From Bugula neritina (lineage: Eukaryota > Bryozoa > Gymnolaemata > Cheilostomatida > Bugulidae): 64,000 bases of DNA. Under the pieces are notes generated by a model, which saw only the letters and a program-made list of their open reading frames with translations, searched no databases and was not told where the DNA came from. Positions 1 through 12,799 of this stretch are shown here, in pieces. Position numbers and translations under genes: made by a program. The stretch covers positions 4,325,538 to 4,389,537 of the forward strand of contig OZ037772.1 of assembly GCA_964035545.1 (NCBI GenBank), written 5' to 3'. Numbering within the stretch: position 1 is the first letter of the stretch; every line of letters begins with the position of its first letter.

Positions 1-1586
1 GATTGCATCTCATCCTCATGAGTAGTGGAAGCATTTATTTCAGGCTTATCTCTGATGTCACTGAGGCCTTATTGTATCTTGTTGCATGCAGAAGTGCTGT
101 ACACCCACACCTTGAGAATTTCAGGTTTCGGGGTGATGCCAATTATACCCCCTTGCTGTAACCAAATCTCACGATGGTCACCTCAATGGTCATGTCTGAC
201 CAGATGCTGTCGAGCTGGCCACATTTATGATGTTTTGTGGGGTTACCAACCATGAATTCAATCCCTACATTTTGTGGCATGACTTCTATGCTACTCAGAT
301 AGTACATTTCCTCTTCCATGGCTAGGTGTAATGCCCAGTCTCTTTCTCTATCAGCTATGATGCGGGTGTTGATAGTGAAAATTGGTCTAATAAAGCACAT
401 GACCTACAGTTTTGCTGTTCTTGAACTTTCTGACATCTTAGTCAACATCTTTTCAAGGTCCTCCATGCTAATGATTACACTTTCATCAAAGACTGACTTC
501 AACAGCTCTCCCAGCAACATTCTCAGACCTCGTACATTCTGGGGAAACTTTTTTCTATTTAGAATTTTGGGGAAACCGCCAAAAGTGGAATTAAATACCT
601 CCACCAACTTAGTTTCAACCATTAGTGTTCCAGTGCACCCAGCGCAGCTCATTATAAGGGGGGAAATAAATAGTAAACATTTATCAAAGAGGATTGGTGT
701 AAACAAGGTACAGAACCACTGTTTTAATACATGTTTTCCTTACTCTAGCATGAAATAAACTCCCATTCATAAAATACTGTATATACATGTTTTTAGAGAT
801 AAAGTCAAATGTGCTGATTGTAGAAGTAGTTTTCGAAAGCAAAAATGTCAATATTTAGATAAATAATGTGTCAGTAATAAAGCAATTAAATTATGCTAAG
901 AAGCCATGATGTTGCGTTATCAAGGCTTTTGACCCCTTTTTTATAATTTAAAAATAAACATAGCTAAAGTTTTACAAATGAAAATAACTATTAAATTGGC
1001 AACTCAAAAAACCTTTTTGATAGACATATATGCTATAGTTTGAAATAAATTGCTGTTTAGCTCATATGACAATGACTTTGCAATTTAATTTTGGAAAACC
1101 TCTTTCAGCTTTATTTGATGAACATATTTGTAATCAGCATATAAAATTACCCGGTATAGTAGCCTAATTTGTCATAGAGTTAGAACAAGTTGATGCAGAG
1201 ATGCAATGATAATATAAACACGGCAAGGCTAGGTTAGACTTGAAAAAAAATGAGTGATTAAGGCTTAGTTCAGTTACCCTTGAGTATCATTTGCCTATAT
1301 TACTCAATAGTACACATGATAAAATCACATGCATCTTTATTATATTAATTTCTAAAGATTTCAAAGCAAATTGGAACTTAAAATTCAAAACTTAAGATTT
1401 GGGTAAGTACATTTGAATTAGAAAGGATCGTCTGGTGCCTAGCAGCCATCTTAAATTTCTCAAGGGTAACAAGTCCACACTCACCTGAAATCATTTACTT
1501 AAACCGTATATTTAAATAATCAGGAAAAAAAAACTGTATCAGAGGTTGCAAACCTAAGGTCAAAAGTTGGCGCTTTTCCGACAGAC
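1..1586 (-). mobile_element. Element E1: DNA transposon with long terminal inverted repeat, cut by the window start
   Basis: This is the minus-strand counterpart of the complete element at 48501-52113. The terminal repeat at 1439-1586 matches that element's terminal repeats: it contains the GCAGCCATCTTAAATTTCTC block and ends ...CCGACAGAC, followed by TA at 1587-1588. The internal coding remnants at 143-706 match those at 49430-50040. The far end lies outside the window. A TA target and a roughly 150 bp TIR are seen. The superfamily could not be assigned from sequence alone. Confidence 0.75.
143..706 (-). pseudogene. Broken ORFs of element E1 (unknown conserved transposon protein)
   Basis: Two open stretches in different frames (404-706 and 143-400) together resemble the 49430-50043 region of the sister element. 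Shared pieces include LLGELLKSVFD, IFTINTRIIADRERDWALHL and LDSIWSDMTIEVT. The combination of an 'RDWALHL' block with a downstream 'IWSDMTIE' block recurs in uncharacterised, apparently transposon-linked animal proteins. I recognise the pattern but cannot name a family or activity. The frame break and short length mean no functional product is expected. Confidence 0.5.
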
Positions 1587-1588
1587 TA

Positions 1589-2180
1589 GTTACTTATAAT
1601 TTGTAAAGATTCGAACTATCATATTTTAGCATCTACTTTAATATGTTGACAGAGGTACTTCTGTAATTGAGCTGGTAAGGATTTATTATTTGCAATAGTA
1701 TTTGGTGGTCAGTCAGTATCTAATATATTATGTAAATTGAATGCTTTCTTTAGCTCTGACAAGTTGGCTATTCTTTTAGCATCAGTCAGTGTGGTTCTGA
1801 ACTGAATAATGAGTTATAAATAGCAAATAATTTATGACAATATTGTTGTGAATTTACCTATCTATTAATTACTGGGTAGTTAGAGCTAATGCAATGCTGC
1901 CAAGTTTAGAGTAACAAAGAGTTTATTTAAGCCAAAAGATACACAAGTAACTAACTCATACACAAGTAATAACAACACCGCCTGATTACGGATAGCATAA
2001 CACAACCTATCTAATTCAACACCACTATTCAACTGCTCTATGCAAGTGCGCTGTCAATCAATTAGATCAAACTAGTTAGTCCCCTTCCTTGTTCAGAGCA
2101 TACATAGGTAGTGTAGTAATGTATACGTTGATAGGCCGAGTGTATTAATAGAGATGCTTCACATTACGGTTGTCAGCTAT
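1589..2180. other. AT-rich spacer, no gene seen
   Basis: Between element E1 and the first ~100 bp direct repeat I find no coding signal, RNA gene or clear repeat. All frames are interrupted often. Confidence 0.6.
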
Positions 2181-2182
2181 CA

Positions 2183-2283
2183 CTATAGTTGATCTGCTGC
2201 AAATTTAGGCATCGTGCCTTGATGCATACTCAGGTAGAAGTAAAATGGAGTTGTTCTTTCAATATATATAGGAGCACAACTCC
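2183..2283 (-). repeat. Direct repeat, left copy (possible LTR or MITE end)
   Basis: About 100 bp here is repeated in the same orientation at 4350-4456. Shared blocks are GCTATCAC, TGCTGCAAATNTAGGCAT, ATTCAGGTAGAAGTAA-like sequence and a terminal hairpin GGAGTTGT...ACAACTCC. The pair brackets the gypsy integrase remnant, so these could be LTR remnants. They could equally be two copies of a short non-autonomous element that happened to insert on each side. Confidence 0.5.
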
Positions 2284-3373
2284 ATACATTCGCCGACTTA
2301 TCGAAAGGCACCATGTTGCAGGGCCCCTGGAAGAATGAAAGGGAAGTTCAGGTTCCGGATCACTACGACGGTATGATGGGGAGAAGAAGAAAGCCTAGGT
2401 TCTGGGTCTCTGTAACGGTATAGAGAGTAGTACAGGCAGCAGACAGGAACGACAAAGAAAAAATAGCAAGTGTCCTTGCCGGCGCGTAATTGACGAATTG
2501 CAAATAGACAAAGTAGTAGCGTAAAACAGAATAATACAAAGATACACAAAAGAAAACTCACAAGAGTCACACACACAAAAAAATAGCATAAAATGATACA
2601 ATATAAAATAAAAGTACACCACAGAAATGTAGCTACCAAGAGCATTTTTGATAAAATATTGAAATCATGTGACAAGGCAGATGAACATAACAGCGCCGCA
2701 CTGCCACCTGCTCATGTCAGCCACCTGCTCAATATAATGAGAGCTAATACGAAATAATCACATGTCGGCATATTTGTACACAACTGTCAGAGAAAAGAGG
2801 ATAGGGGGGGTGACTACGTGGCTGGTGGTGGCAGGTTTTCTAGTTCCTCAACCTCGAACATTCTCACCTACAACAAAGCACCCAGCTTCTGTTGCAGGGG
2901 GACTCCACTTAGTCAGTACGACACTGCAACCGAGTTGAGCAACCAATCAACCTCCTGATTTCCATAAATCATCTGGGTGATTACTCAACTCCAAGTTGCC
3001 AGTGAAATCACCTGACATCAGGAGCTCCAGCTCTATCCCTATGACAGAGCGAGACTGCAATTGGCTACTAGGCTGAATCCTACTTAAATAGAGAATTGCA
3101 CTCGTAGAATTACCCATAAGACAGTCGCTATGCTAGCCCTACTGTCTACTTCGGGCTCCATAGTTGCCAGCTGCCGCAAGTTTGTGCTCATGCTTTGACA
3201 CTTACAATTGGAAAAGGCGTTCCACGCTGTGAGAGGGATGACGCAATAACTCTCCCTGGATGACTTACTTCGCCCTTGCTGCCCCCCCACAGCTGACCTG
3301 ATCTATACGTCATTGGGAGAGTACAACTCTCAATTGCTGCTCCCCCCAGACTACTTTTGAACTGGCTGACATG
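2284..3373. other. No supported gene; probable decayed 3' part of the gypsy copy
   Basis: This stretch lies downstream (minus sense) of the integrase remnant. It holds minus-strand open frames such as 2298-2675, but these are hydrophobic low-complexity translations of A-rich DNA with no recognisable domain. Frames at 3084-3290 also show no domain. No zinc-finger ORF like those of the other two gypsy copies was found here. Confidence 0.45.
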
Positions 3374-4345
3374 TTATAAAATGTTACACATGTTAACTAA
3401 GTCACAAAAGAAGTCTTGTATATAAGATGGTGGAGCACTAGTACGTTGACTACATTCCAACTGTACTGGGGGGTCCGCTGTCACTGGTGACGCCACCACC
3501 ACGGGTTGGGTCTCCACCTTTACGGGTGATTCCTCCTTAGCTACCTCCTTCTCATGAGTTTGAGGAGTTTCCATCTCATCAGAGATGACAAGTGTGTCGG
3601 CCGGCTCCGCTGGTGGTGGGGCTAGCCTAGGCCTGTCTGCCAGCTTGTCGGCCGCTTCTTCTAGAGGTGAAGGCACCGGGGCTAGTCAGTCGGCGCGTTG
3701 GTTGCTCCTTCCTAATTTCGAGAACCACCTCTAACTCCCTGTCAACTCTAGCCCGTCCCCTCATGGTCGGACGGCACATAGGTTCCAGGAGTGGAGGGGC
3801 CTGTCCTGCTGCATCAGGACTAGCCCGGTACGACTTCAGTCATGCTTTGTGCTGAACCGACACTTGGCCAAAATGTTCCACATTATACGTGTGATTTGGC
3901 ATCACTTCAATCACGCAATAAAGACCAACAAACTTTGGCTGTAATTTAGCCGCCTGTCCAAGTCGCCGGCGATGACTGGTCATCCAGACCCAGTTGCCCA
4001 CCTTATACAAAGGAGGATCATCAGAGTCACCACTCCTGACCTGCCACTGCTGCTCACATAACACCTCATGAATCGTTCTCATGCATTTAATAAGCTTGTC
4101 CACGTACTCATAAACGTTGCTCTCTAGAGCCGAAACATGATAAGTAAAATGTTCAGGAGCCCGCGTTTCTCTACCGAGCATGAGAAAGTTACGGGTCTCC
4201 AGTGTGCTAGAGTGAGGGGTACAACGGTAGATTCGCATGATTTGCGACAGCACAAAATCTCACTTTTCTTGACTTCTACCCAGTAGTAGACTTCTCAGAG
4301 AGTCGCCTAACATACGGTTGTTCCGCTCCACAACTCCATTCTCTT
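3374..4345 (-). pseudogene. Ty3/gypsy integrase remnant (end of catalytic core, C-terminal domain and tail)
   Basis: Read on the minus strand, 4345-4255 encodes the end of an integrase core with the ENGVVERNNR motif, which carries the catalytic glutamate of the DDE triad. A frame change leads into 4253-3840, with the C-terminal region (RCTPHSST, FLMLGRETRAPEH, YKVGNWVWM, AKLQPKFVGLYCVIEVMPNHTY) typical of gypsy integrases. 3676-3374 continues with a Pro/Glu-rich tail ending PPSYIQDFFCD. That tail motif recurs in the gypsy copies near 12.5 kb (MPYLQDFVCD) and 59.6 kb (CLGDFVHD). Reverse transcriptase, RNase H and the first catalytic residues are absent. The integrase stops abruptly at about 4345, where the 100 bp repeat begins. 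Confidence 0.85.
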
Positions 4346-4349
4346 GCTA

Positions 4350-4456
4350 TCACGAAAGTTGATGTGCTGCAAATGTAGGCATTGTGCCATGATGCATAAT
4401 ATTCAGGTAGAAGTAAGATGGAGTTGTCCTTTTCATATACACAGGAGCACAACTCC
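4350..4456 (-). repeat. Direct repeat, right copy
   Basis: Partner of 2183-2283, with the same GGAGTTGT...ACAACTCC hairpin at its right end. It joins the integrase reading frame directly at its left end, which suggests a deletion or insertion breakpoint rather than an intact LTR-internal junction. Confidence 0.5.
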
Positions 4457-4479
4457 TTGCAATATATGGCCTCCACTTA

Positions 4480-5763
4480 GCAGTTAACTAGTATGATGAC
4501 TTTTGGCCTTGTTACTAAAACCTAACCTAGGTGAACATAAGCTCTTTGAGAGAAAGGGGAGGATTCCGGTTTTGGATATTCGTTTACCTGTAGTAAAAGA
4601 GACCCAGGTGTAGTTTTGCACAATCAGCCTTGGTAGCAGTGTAGTTCTCTTCGCTGCTCTAAACAGCTCACCCTTATATATCCCTGAGAGTTAAAACATC
4701 TCCCAAATTCTAAAATCTTCTGAAACTAGTGTGGGCTGTAGGTATGCCGATGCCGTTAGCGGCGTAGCAAGATAGAGTGCTTAGGTACACAGCAGGGGTC
4801 AAGGAACTTTCCTCGTGTTGCGCTGCGAAACAAAAAGCTCTTCCCATTTGTGCGAGAGTGTTCTATTGAGAACGTTTATATCAGCTAGTGCTATTAGAGA
4901 GTTTAGCAAAATTGGTTTTCTTGTCATTGTATTCTGGGTGAATACGGTGATTTGCTGGGCAGATCACGGGTGGAGATTGGAGTGACTAAGAGGCGGTTTG
5001 GAGGTCACGGTGACAGCTTGGGGCTGTCGATATATTATAATTATAAGTTACAGGTAATCTTCGTTATTTGTTTTCAGTTTGACTTTCATTTTAATTTGCA
5101 CTCGCAGGTAACAGTCAGACATCTGAATATGACTGAATCTGAGATGCGATTTAAAATTGGAAGGAGATACTCTTCAGAGTTAGGCATTCGCCGGAGTTTA
5201 GAATATCCGAATTCAGGCGAGTTTGGGTGTACAAACAAAACTAAGCAGAAAAAACCTGAATAAAAACTACGCCAAGAAACTGATTATAATAACAATTATC
5301 AAAGCATTCATTCAAGAAAAATGTGATAGTTAAGGCATTCACGCAAATAAAACAAATTAAGCTTAAATAGATTCACCAATCTACAACACTAGTGGTTTGC
5401 CCTGTCATATTACAGATTAGTTCTTTGTTGAGTATAGCAGTTCATTGCCATGAGGAAGTATGTTCCAGGTACTTGTTTTAGTATATTACATTAACTTATG
5501 TTGATGTTTAATTTGTTTATAACTGAATATAATTATTGATTATTTTTGATATTTATTCAGTACATCTAGCGTGTAAACCCAAAACCGGTAAACACTGATA
5601 TATAATGAATAGTTGATATAAATAACAGGAGAACACAATTACAAAGTACATATTATATGATTATAATAAAAGAAGAAACATGCAAATTACATAACATTAC
5701 AACAACACTATGTACATAAAATCAGTTTGCACAACATTTCGATAATGTCAATTGTCAATGTCA
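4480..5763. other. Spacer, no gene recognised
   Basis: No domain-bearing frame was found. A 103-residue frame at 4952-5263 is compositionally ordinary but resembles nothing I know and has no codon or splice support. The rest is AT-rich. Confidence 0.5.
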
Positions 5764-5783
5764 ATTGTCAATTTTCTCAATTA

Positions 5784-6063
<280 letters not shown>

Positions 6064-6237
6064 ACAATTATATGAGTATGTTCTGCTGGCAATTTCTCAA
6101 GGAAACAGCTCTGTGTGGATGGAGTATTTCATTACTAGAGATATCATAATAATATGCAGTCTATATTATGTTGTATTCCATTGTATACTACACACAGCTA
6201 ACACAGGTGACATACTGATTGTTATAATATACTGTAG

Positions 6238-9200
6238 AAAAGATCACCATGACATCACAGATCCCACAACACTACCAGTAGCTCAGCATGGAGACCCCTT
6301 AGAATACAAGTCTCCACCCAAACCTGCACCCATTCCCTGCGATGTGTGTAAAGATGGAACAAAAGCTGCTGTGTTCTGTGTCGACAGTCAAAAAAAGTTA
6401 TGTGAACGACATCAAGAGGTGAGTCTTTCTTATAACATTTCTCAAAATTGGTTCTGGTTTGTGTCTAGAATATTACTGAAAAGAAATGTTGAGTCTGTGT
6501 GACTTTTTATGCTAAACACACCTTTATCACAATATGCAAAAGGCCAAATATGACTGACTTGTTAGTAAGAATACAGCCAACCAAACTGTTGACTTTTATT
6601 GCACAGAATTACGGAGAGATGATGGGAGATAGACATCAGTTTATTTACATTGAGATCTACAGAGCTTCTCCCCAAAGATATACTATAACTGAATGTGAAC
6701 ATCATAAACATGAACAGCTAACAGAAGTGTGTTCCAAGTGTCACCAGATATTCTGTATGAGATGTGATATGAGGACTGGCTGTAAGGATAAGACAGGTAT
6801 TTACTTGCTGTTTCTATTTCTGTAGAGAAAAACTGAGAAATATCACAAGAACTTGTTATATATTATTTTATTATGATGGTATTGGTAAGACAGGCATTTT
6901 CTTGTTTTTGTTTATATAACATGAAAACCAATAAATACTGTAAATTTAATCTTTAATTGTTAGCAGCAAATTATTAATGTAATAAATTAAAGCAAATCTA
7001 TATTTGCTCTAGCTTTTTATTTAAAGAAACATGTTAAATTTTACAACCCACACCTGGAGGTATTCCTTAAAATTAAACTTTGTGGCAGACAGCATAGTGG
7101 TTAGTGCAGACATTAATATATTTTGTTGTTGAGTTGAAGTCTTAGGAATTTCTAATTTTCAATTTTCTTCCTTTCCTTCATGAGGCGTTTTTGTTGATTT
7201 AAATTCTGAAAATCATTGACCTCGTGTGAAAGAAATAAAAAGATTTATTTTAGTAACATCTTTATAGAATGTACAAGTCATGTTAATGAAGGTTGAGGTA
7301 TGATAACAATACTTGAGGCAGGGAACAGCTATTTAATAATCATACTCTATTCGACAAATGTTATATGGTATATGCTGCCAGCTAATTCAAACAAGTACCT
7401 TAGGTCAGTGGTTCCCTGCCTCTTTCACACCATTACCCCTTTTTATGAATGTTTGCCATTAATTTCCTCTTCTTTCAAAAATTGTGATTTATATGTAATT
7501 TAAAAAGACTCACATAATATGTGATACAAATGTATATTTATATATATAGGTTATACATGCAGGGATTCAGGTAGTGCTTCTTAAAGTATACTTATGATAC
7601 AATGATTTATGCAGTGTTTCTTAGTGTTTTCTAACTTAAACCGGTCAGTAAGTTTGTTTTTTTACTGCAAGTTTACTGAATTTATTTCAACAGAAAACAG
7701 TAACATTAGTTTTTGGAAACTATGACTGTCTGTGAGTCAATTAGCACATCCTGTTAAATGTAACATTATGAAATATTGCAATATTATTTTTACAGAAGCG
7801 GAAGCAGCATTCCATGACGTGGCATCGTTGAGTGATTTGTCTTGTGAGTTACGAGAAAGTCTGACTGGTGGAATAGAGACTCTATCTGAGAAAGTTGCAG
7901 AGTTAAATGACATCTCAAAGGATGCCTGGAATGAACTGAGTAAAATAGAAGATGAAGTGAAAAAGATGGTTGCCAGAGTAAACGCTGTAGCTGATGCTCA
8001 AGTATGCCAACACAGTAAAAAACTTTGTAATTTTTCTCTCATTTGAAACGTGTTTTTGCATTTGCATTTTAAAAAATCAGAGTTTAATTTCATTTGCCAC
8101 TTAAGTTAACTGGCCATTCAAGCATTAGTATTCTGTGTGCAGGTACCACAAGCCATTCATTTTGTTAATCAGTGTGGGTGACTCACTCATCATCCAGGAA
8201 CTGACAATCATTTACACTGGATGTTTACTGGGTGAGTGATTAACAGGTGTCAAAAGCAGAAGACTATAGTCTTGTGATGTACTAGCTCTCTGCTGTGTAT
8301 AGAGTGTCACATGAATGAGTGACTGTGTTTTTACTCAGTGGGTGGTCTGTCAGTTGTCACTCTCATATCAAGTGCAGAGGTTGTGATGTGCAGATGTGGT
8401 TATAATGTGTTTTTTTATTAGATAGAAGAGATTAGAAAGAGAGCTACAAACCTGAGGCTAAAAATATATGGATATTTAAAAAGCTGCACACAGATAGTGG
8501 ATAATTATAGAATTGAGCTCGCCTTGAGTAAAACAATGGGCAGACAGTCTCTGCTGGACACAGTACAACATGCAGTTGATAAGTTCAATAATGCAGGGAT
8601 TGTGAGAGACTACAAAGAGATGAGTGAGAAGATGGAAAAGGCTACAGATATTGGTGTAATAGAGAAGTGTGTACTTCCAAACAGCATCTTGGTACCCACA
8701 TGTAGGTGGAGTCTATAAAAAGTATCAGTAGCTCATTTATTTCTACTCTCATATATTTGCGACATTTCTTGAGTGGTTCAGAAATGATGATGTATGAGGA
8801 AGTTGCAAAACTGTGTTATGCTTACTGCCTGCTGTCAGGGTTAACTGAAGCATGTGACTAGATATAAAATTGTTTATATTTCATGTTGAGTGTCTGAGTT
8901 TGTGTCGACTCTGCTATAAGCTCTTCGGCTTGTATTTGAAAAGCTGTTCCATACCTCTTCAGGTGATTAAATTCTTAAATTATATAATTGTTATGTTGTT
9001 GTTGCAGTTGGTGACGACAGTCTTGGACTGAAACTGCTGCAGCCACCATCTTTTCTGCAGTCTGATGGACTTCCCGTACGTGACCGATGTGACACAGTAA
9101 ACATCTCGGCTGATGGAAATTTAATGTGTGTGCAATCAGACTGTATAGAAGTAGTAAATTTAGACACTCTGGATACTATTAGCTCATTGAAACACACAAA

Positions 9201-10418
9201 CACTACATGGTGGGGGGGCTTAATACAGCCTGAAGGGGTGGTGGTTGCCAGCTGCTATAATGTGAAAGAGAAATCAACTGAAATCACTCTTCTTGATCCG
9301 AAATCTTTAGAGAAATCTCATTCTCTCTATAAAAAGTCTGTAGATAAACCCACTTACTATAGAATAGCCCAGTACCTTTCTTTAGTATACATTGTAGACA
9401 ACCGACAAAAACAACTGATAGTCTGTGATTTAGTTGACAATAAAACAAAAAGGCTGCCAGTTCCTGGAATGAAGGACCCTCTAATTGTATGCATCCTCCC
9501 AGACTCAACTCTCCTCATCGGAGACTTTGCAGAAGGTGGGGAAGTGAGTAGATATAAATTGGAAAACACAACTCTTACTCTAGTTAGGGAGTTTGCTCGC
9601 ATCTCATTCCCAACTGGTATTTCCTTTGATTCAGCATCTCAACTGATTCACATCTGTACAGCATATGGACCTCTCCTCATCTTCTCACTTGAAGGTAAAT
9701 ATATATTGCATTCATTGTAACGGTGTAGTAATGTTATAGTATGTTGTGGTGGACAGTTTTATATTATAATAGCTAGCTATAGAGAACTTCCACTCATAAT
9801 CTATATTATAATATTGTTAGTAATTTCTTAGTCACTGATTTTTTAAATGTTGAATACTAAAGATAGTAAAATGCTGACAGCAGGTGTTTTTGTCTTCTTC
9901 ACATAACTTGTAGCTGATAACATGGGTGTGTTTTTCCTAAGAGCCTCAGGCTTAGTTTGAGGTCAAGGTCAAAATAGCTGTATAATAAGACACTATCTTC
10001 TGTTTGCTCTCTGCTTGAATATTTGTTTCACACATGTAATATTATAACATACATCCCGTATTTTGTGAAGTTTTGTGAGCTCATATTAACTGGATGGCTA
10101 AATTTCCTTTCTCCAAATTCCGACTTTTTATCAAATAAATAGACGTAGAACAGCTAGTCAATGCTACCTGGTAGAACTTTATGATCTTTATCATGGTCTA
10201 CCTAGCTTTAGCTTCAAGGGAAGTCTGTCTGTTTCTCTCAATACACACTGACAGACAATCTAATATCATTATTTGTAGGTCAACTGGTGCTTAAAGTTCC
10301 TAGAGAAAGTCTTGGTATGAGTAGCTGGGTGATGGTGTGGGACATTGCTGTGTATAACAAAGACAAAGTGTTTCTAGCATGCATTGATGGTCTGAGGAGA
10401 TACACAATAAGATACTAA
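6238..10418 (+). CDS. TRIM-like gene, copy 1: two B-boxes, coiled coil, C-terminal beta-propeller (six exons, 5' end not seen)
   Basis: Six exons join with compatible phases at GT/AG sites: 6238-6418, 6607-6796, 7796-8001, 8422-8701, 9008-9694 and 10279-10418 (TAA), about 560 residues. Exon 1 has a B-box (CDVCKDGTKAAVFC...LCERH). Exon 2 has a second B-box (CEHHKHEQLTEVCSKC...FCMRC) without its usual final HxxH. Exons 3-4 are charged and helical (LSEKVAELNDISKDAWNELS), fitting a coiled coil. Exons 5-6 carry repeated strand motifs (MCVQSDCIEVVNLDTL, YIVDNRQKQLIVCDLV, VFLACIDGLRRYTI) like an NHL-type six-bladed propeller. TRIM-NHL proteins are usually E3 ubiquitin ligases or RNA regulators, but no RING exon is visible upstream; a (TA)n tract lies there. 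The start codon is unresolved, since the exon 1 frame begins at an acceptor. All exons are open and it has a poly(A) signal, so this is the intact family member. Relatives lie at 18-19 kb and 34-37 kb. Confidence 0.82.
7083..7150 (+). repeat. Possible degenerate tRNA-like (SINE) segment in intron 2
   Basis: AGCATAGTGGTTAGTGC resembles a tRNA A-box region. GAGTTGAAGTCT about 35 bases later resembles a weak B-box. It is too degenerate to be a tRNA gene. Confidence 0.22.
7406..7490 (+). repeat. hAT-like MITE fragment in intron 2
   Basis: CAGTGGTTCCCTGCCTCTTT followed by ACCATTACCCC resembles the CAGTGGTTC-type ends of hAT elements. It also matches sequence inside element E2 (about 49352-49430) and E1. 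No opposite end was located nearby. Confidence 0.4.
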
Positions 10419-10650
10419 ACGCATCAGCTCAGTGAGGTGCTGAGAGATAGAATGAATATATAATTGCGATCACTGACTGTACATAATAGCAACATACTTA
10501 TGTTTATTACTGTTTATCAATACACACACTCAGGAGTCAGGGATAATATATTGTGTGCGTTACATGAAGTATTTCATGTTGATTAGTAATAATTACAGTT
10601 ATATATCAAATAATTCACTGAACCTAGAGATTGTTACCAATAGATTACAT

Positions 10651-10656
10651 AATAAA
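10651..10656 (+). terminator. Poly(A) signal AATAAA of TRIM-like copy 1
   Basis: AATAAA 233 bp downstream of the stop codon, followed by T-rich sequence. The first part of the 3' UTR (CAGCTCAGTGAGGTGCTGAG) is shared with the other two family copies, supporting common descent of the transcript end. Confidence 0.6.
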
Positions 10657-10705
10657 GTGTATTTCTTAGTTTAGAAACTATGTATATCATTTTGTAAACT
10701 TATAT

Positions 10706-10931
<226 letters not shown>

Positions 10932-10934
10932 CTT

Positions 10935-11960
10935 ACATCAATGAATCACTAGACGCTTTGGCTGGTAACAAGTACTTCAGCATGCTGGACTTGCTTAGCG
11001 GGTACTGGCAAGTTCCCTTGAGTCCTGACACACAGGACAAGGCTTTGTTTATTATGCGGACGGGCTCTGGAAATGTGAGGTGTTGCTATTTGAGTTGACT
11101 TCCGCCCCGGCCACCTTCCAAAGACTCTTGGAACAGGTTTTCAGTGGCCTTCACTAGAAGACCCTGCTCATTTACCTCGATGAAGTAATTGTGATTTTCC
11201 CAGATTTCGCGACTCACATCAGCGGAAGGTTTTAGATTGGCTTAGAGATGCTGAAACTCTCCAAGTGTGCTCTGTTACAGCCAAAGGAGAAGTACCTGGG
11301 TCATGTCGTGGGCCGTAATGGTGTTGCAATGGATCCTGGCAAGGTATGGGCAGTGGAAGACTGTGCTACCCCCTAAGACTTAACCGAGCTCCTGGCTTTC
11401 CTTGGGCTGGAAGGGTTCTATCGACAGTACAAACCTGACTCTGCGGGGGTGGCGCAGTCGTTAAATCGGCTGACCGCAAAAGGGGCTCAGTGGCAGTGGA
11501 CCCCGACTGAACAGCAGGCGTTTGACCGCCTCAAAAGTTGCTTGATAAGAAAACCTGTCCTGGCCTATCCCAACATCGCACCAGAATACATCTTGGACAC
11601 AGATGCCAGCAACCACAATGTCGGTGCCATACTGTCACAAGTCCAAGATGGCCGGGAGGTAGTCGTTGTCTGTTACAGCAAAAGCTCTATCCACCGCTGA
11701 AACGAATTACTGCACCACTGGGAAAGAGCTTCTGGCAGTGATCAAGGGGGTGAAGCACTTCCGGCCCTATTTGTATGGGATGATGTTCTAGCTGCGAACG
11801 GACCATGCCTCCTTGATATGGTTGTGCAAGAAAGCTGAACCTTCCAGTCAGGTTGCACAGTAGTTCAAAACCCTGGCCGAGTTTTCTACCAGATCGAACA
11901 TAAACCCGGAAGAAACAGGGCAATGCAGACGGGCTGTGCTGGCGATCCGAAGAAAGGTGC
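10935..11960 (+). pseudogene. Gypsy copy A reverse transcriptase and RNase H remnant
   Basis: Begins with an RT palm segment (SLDALAGNKYFSMLDLLSGYW), then stops and frameshifts through the YxDD region. The text corresponding to 'LIYLDE' is present in a shifted frame near 11170. Further on come thumb-like YLGHVVGRNGV and the connection/RNase H segment AFDRLKSCLIRKPVLAYP...ILDTDASNHNVGAILSQ in a 11449-11700 open frame. Several stops and frameshifts make it inactive. Confidence 0.88.
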
Positions 11961-12010
11961 AGACAGTGTCTAAATATCAAGAAAAAAATGGAGGCCTCTG
12001 ACAATCCAAT

Positions 12011-12505
12011 ATGAAAGCACAGCCTGACCCAAAGAGGGGCTACAGCTGGGAGCACAGTCAATTGGTGCCCAAAAAACCCGCTGATGCTGTAAGTACTCTC
12101 TGGGCTAAACCAGTCTTGGCCAGAAATTTCAGCGAGCTGCAGAAGCACCCCCATTGCTCAAACCCAGAAGACAGCCAGCAATGCGGGGCTGAGTGCGTTA
12201 TACCCCGAACTATGGACAAGGTTAGGGAGCAATGGCTTCCGCCCCCAGCTGCAGGGGGGGGGGTTGGCGCAACCAGAGCAGCTCCGGCATTGCCACCACA
12301 TGAGCCAGAATGACCTCAGGAGGTGGGAGTCTTCTTTCAGGGAGGGGTCCCAAACCACGTGGCGAGAAATGAACTACGGCAAGTTTCTCCGCCCTACATG
12401 CTCGTCCCCGGCATCTGTGACTCAGAAGTAGGAGCCACCATTGGCCCTGCAAAAGAGTCAGCGGTCGCGGCAACCCATGCCATATCTACAAGACTTTGTA
12501 TGTGA
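12011..12505 (+). pseudogene. Gypsy copy A: RNase H-integrase linker joined to integrase tail
   Basis: The LWAKPVLARNFSELQKHP-like segment matches the linker of copy B (LRAKPVWAGNVRELPELQKS, about 58800). It is followed directly by the Pro/Ala-rich tail and the MPYLQDFVCDCLQ motif (12480-12520). The integrase zinc-binding domain and catalytic core that should lie between are missing, so this copy carries an internal deletion. Confidence 0.65.
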
Positions 12506-12799
12506 CTGCCTACAAAGTGACAAAATTGAAAGTTACGTGAGATTTATCGCAATAGGTTATTGCGGGCGTTGTGTGAGTTGTGTGCTCGAGAGCAAAAATT
12601 TTATTTGGGAGGGCAGAACAATGAGCAAAATTCATCCGCCAGTAACACAGCGTTTGAGCCACTTGCAGCGACCACGCTGCTCAGCATTTTTATACGCAAC
12701 CATAGTCAAAGCTGGATGTCACTTACCTCAAACTGCTTAAGTATGCAGTCAAATACTAAGTTTTGAGGTAAGTCCTTCAGATCTAATATTTCTACTGAT

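Noticed and set aside
2298-2675. 125-residue hydrophobic minus-strand frame (possible membrane protein)
   Set aside because: The Phe/Leu/Cys-rich translation comes from A-rich DNA; an overlapping frame is equally open and hydrophobic, and no domain or start context supports it.
4952-5263. 103-residue frame near 5 kb
   Set aside because: No recognisable domain and no start or splice support.
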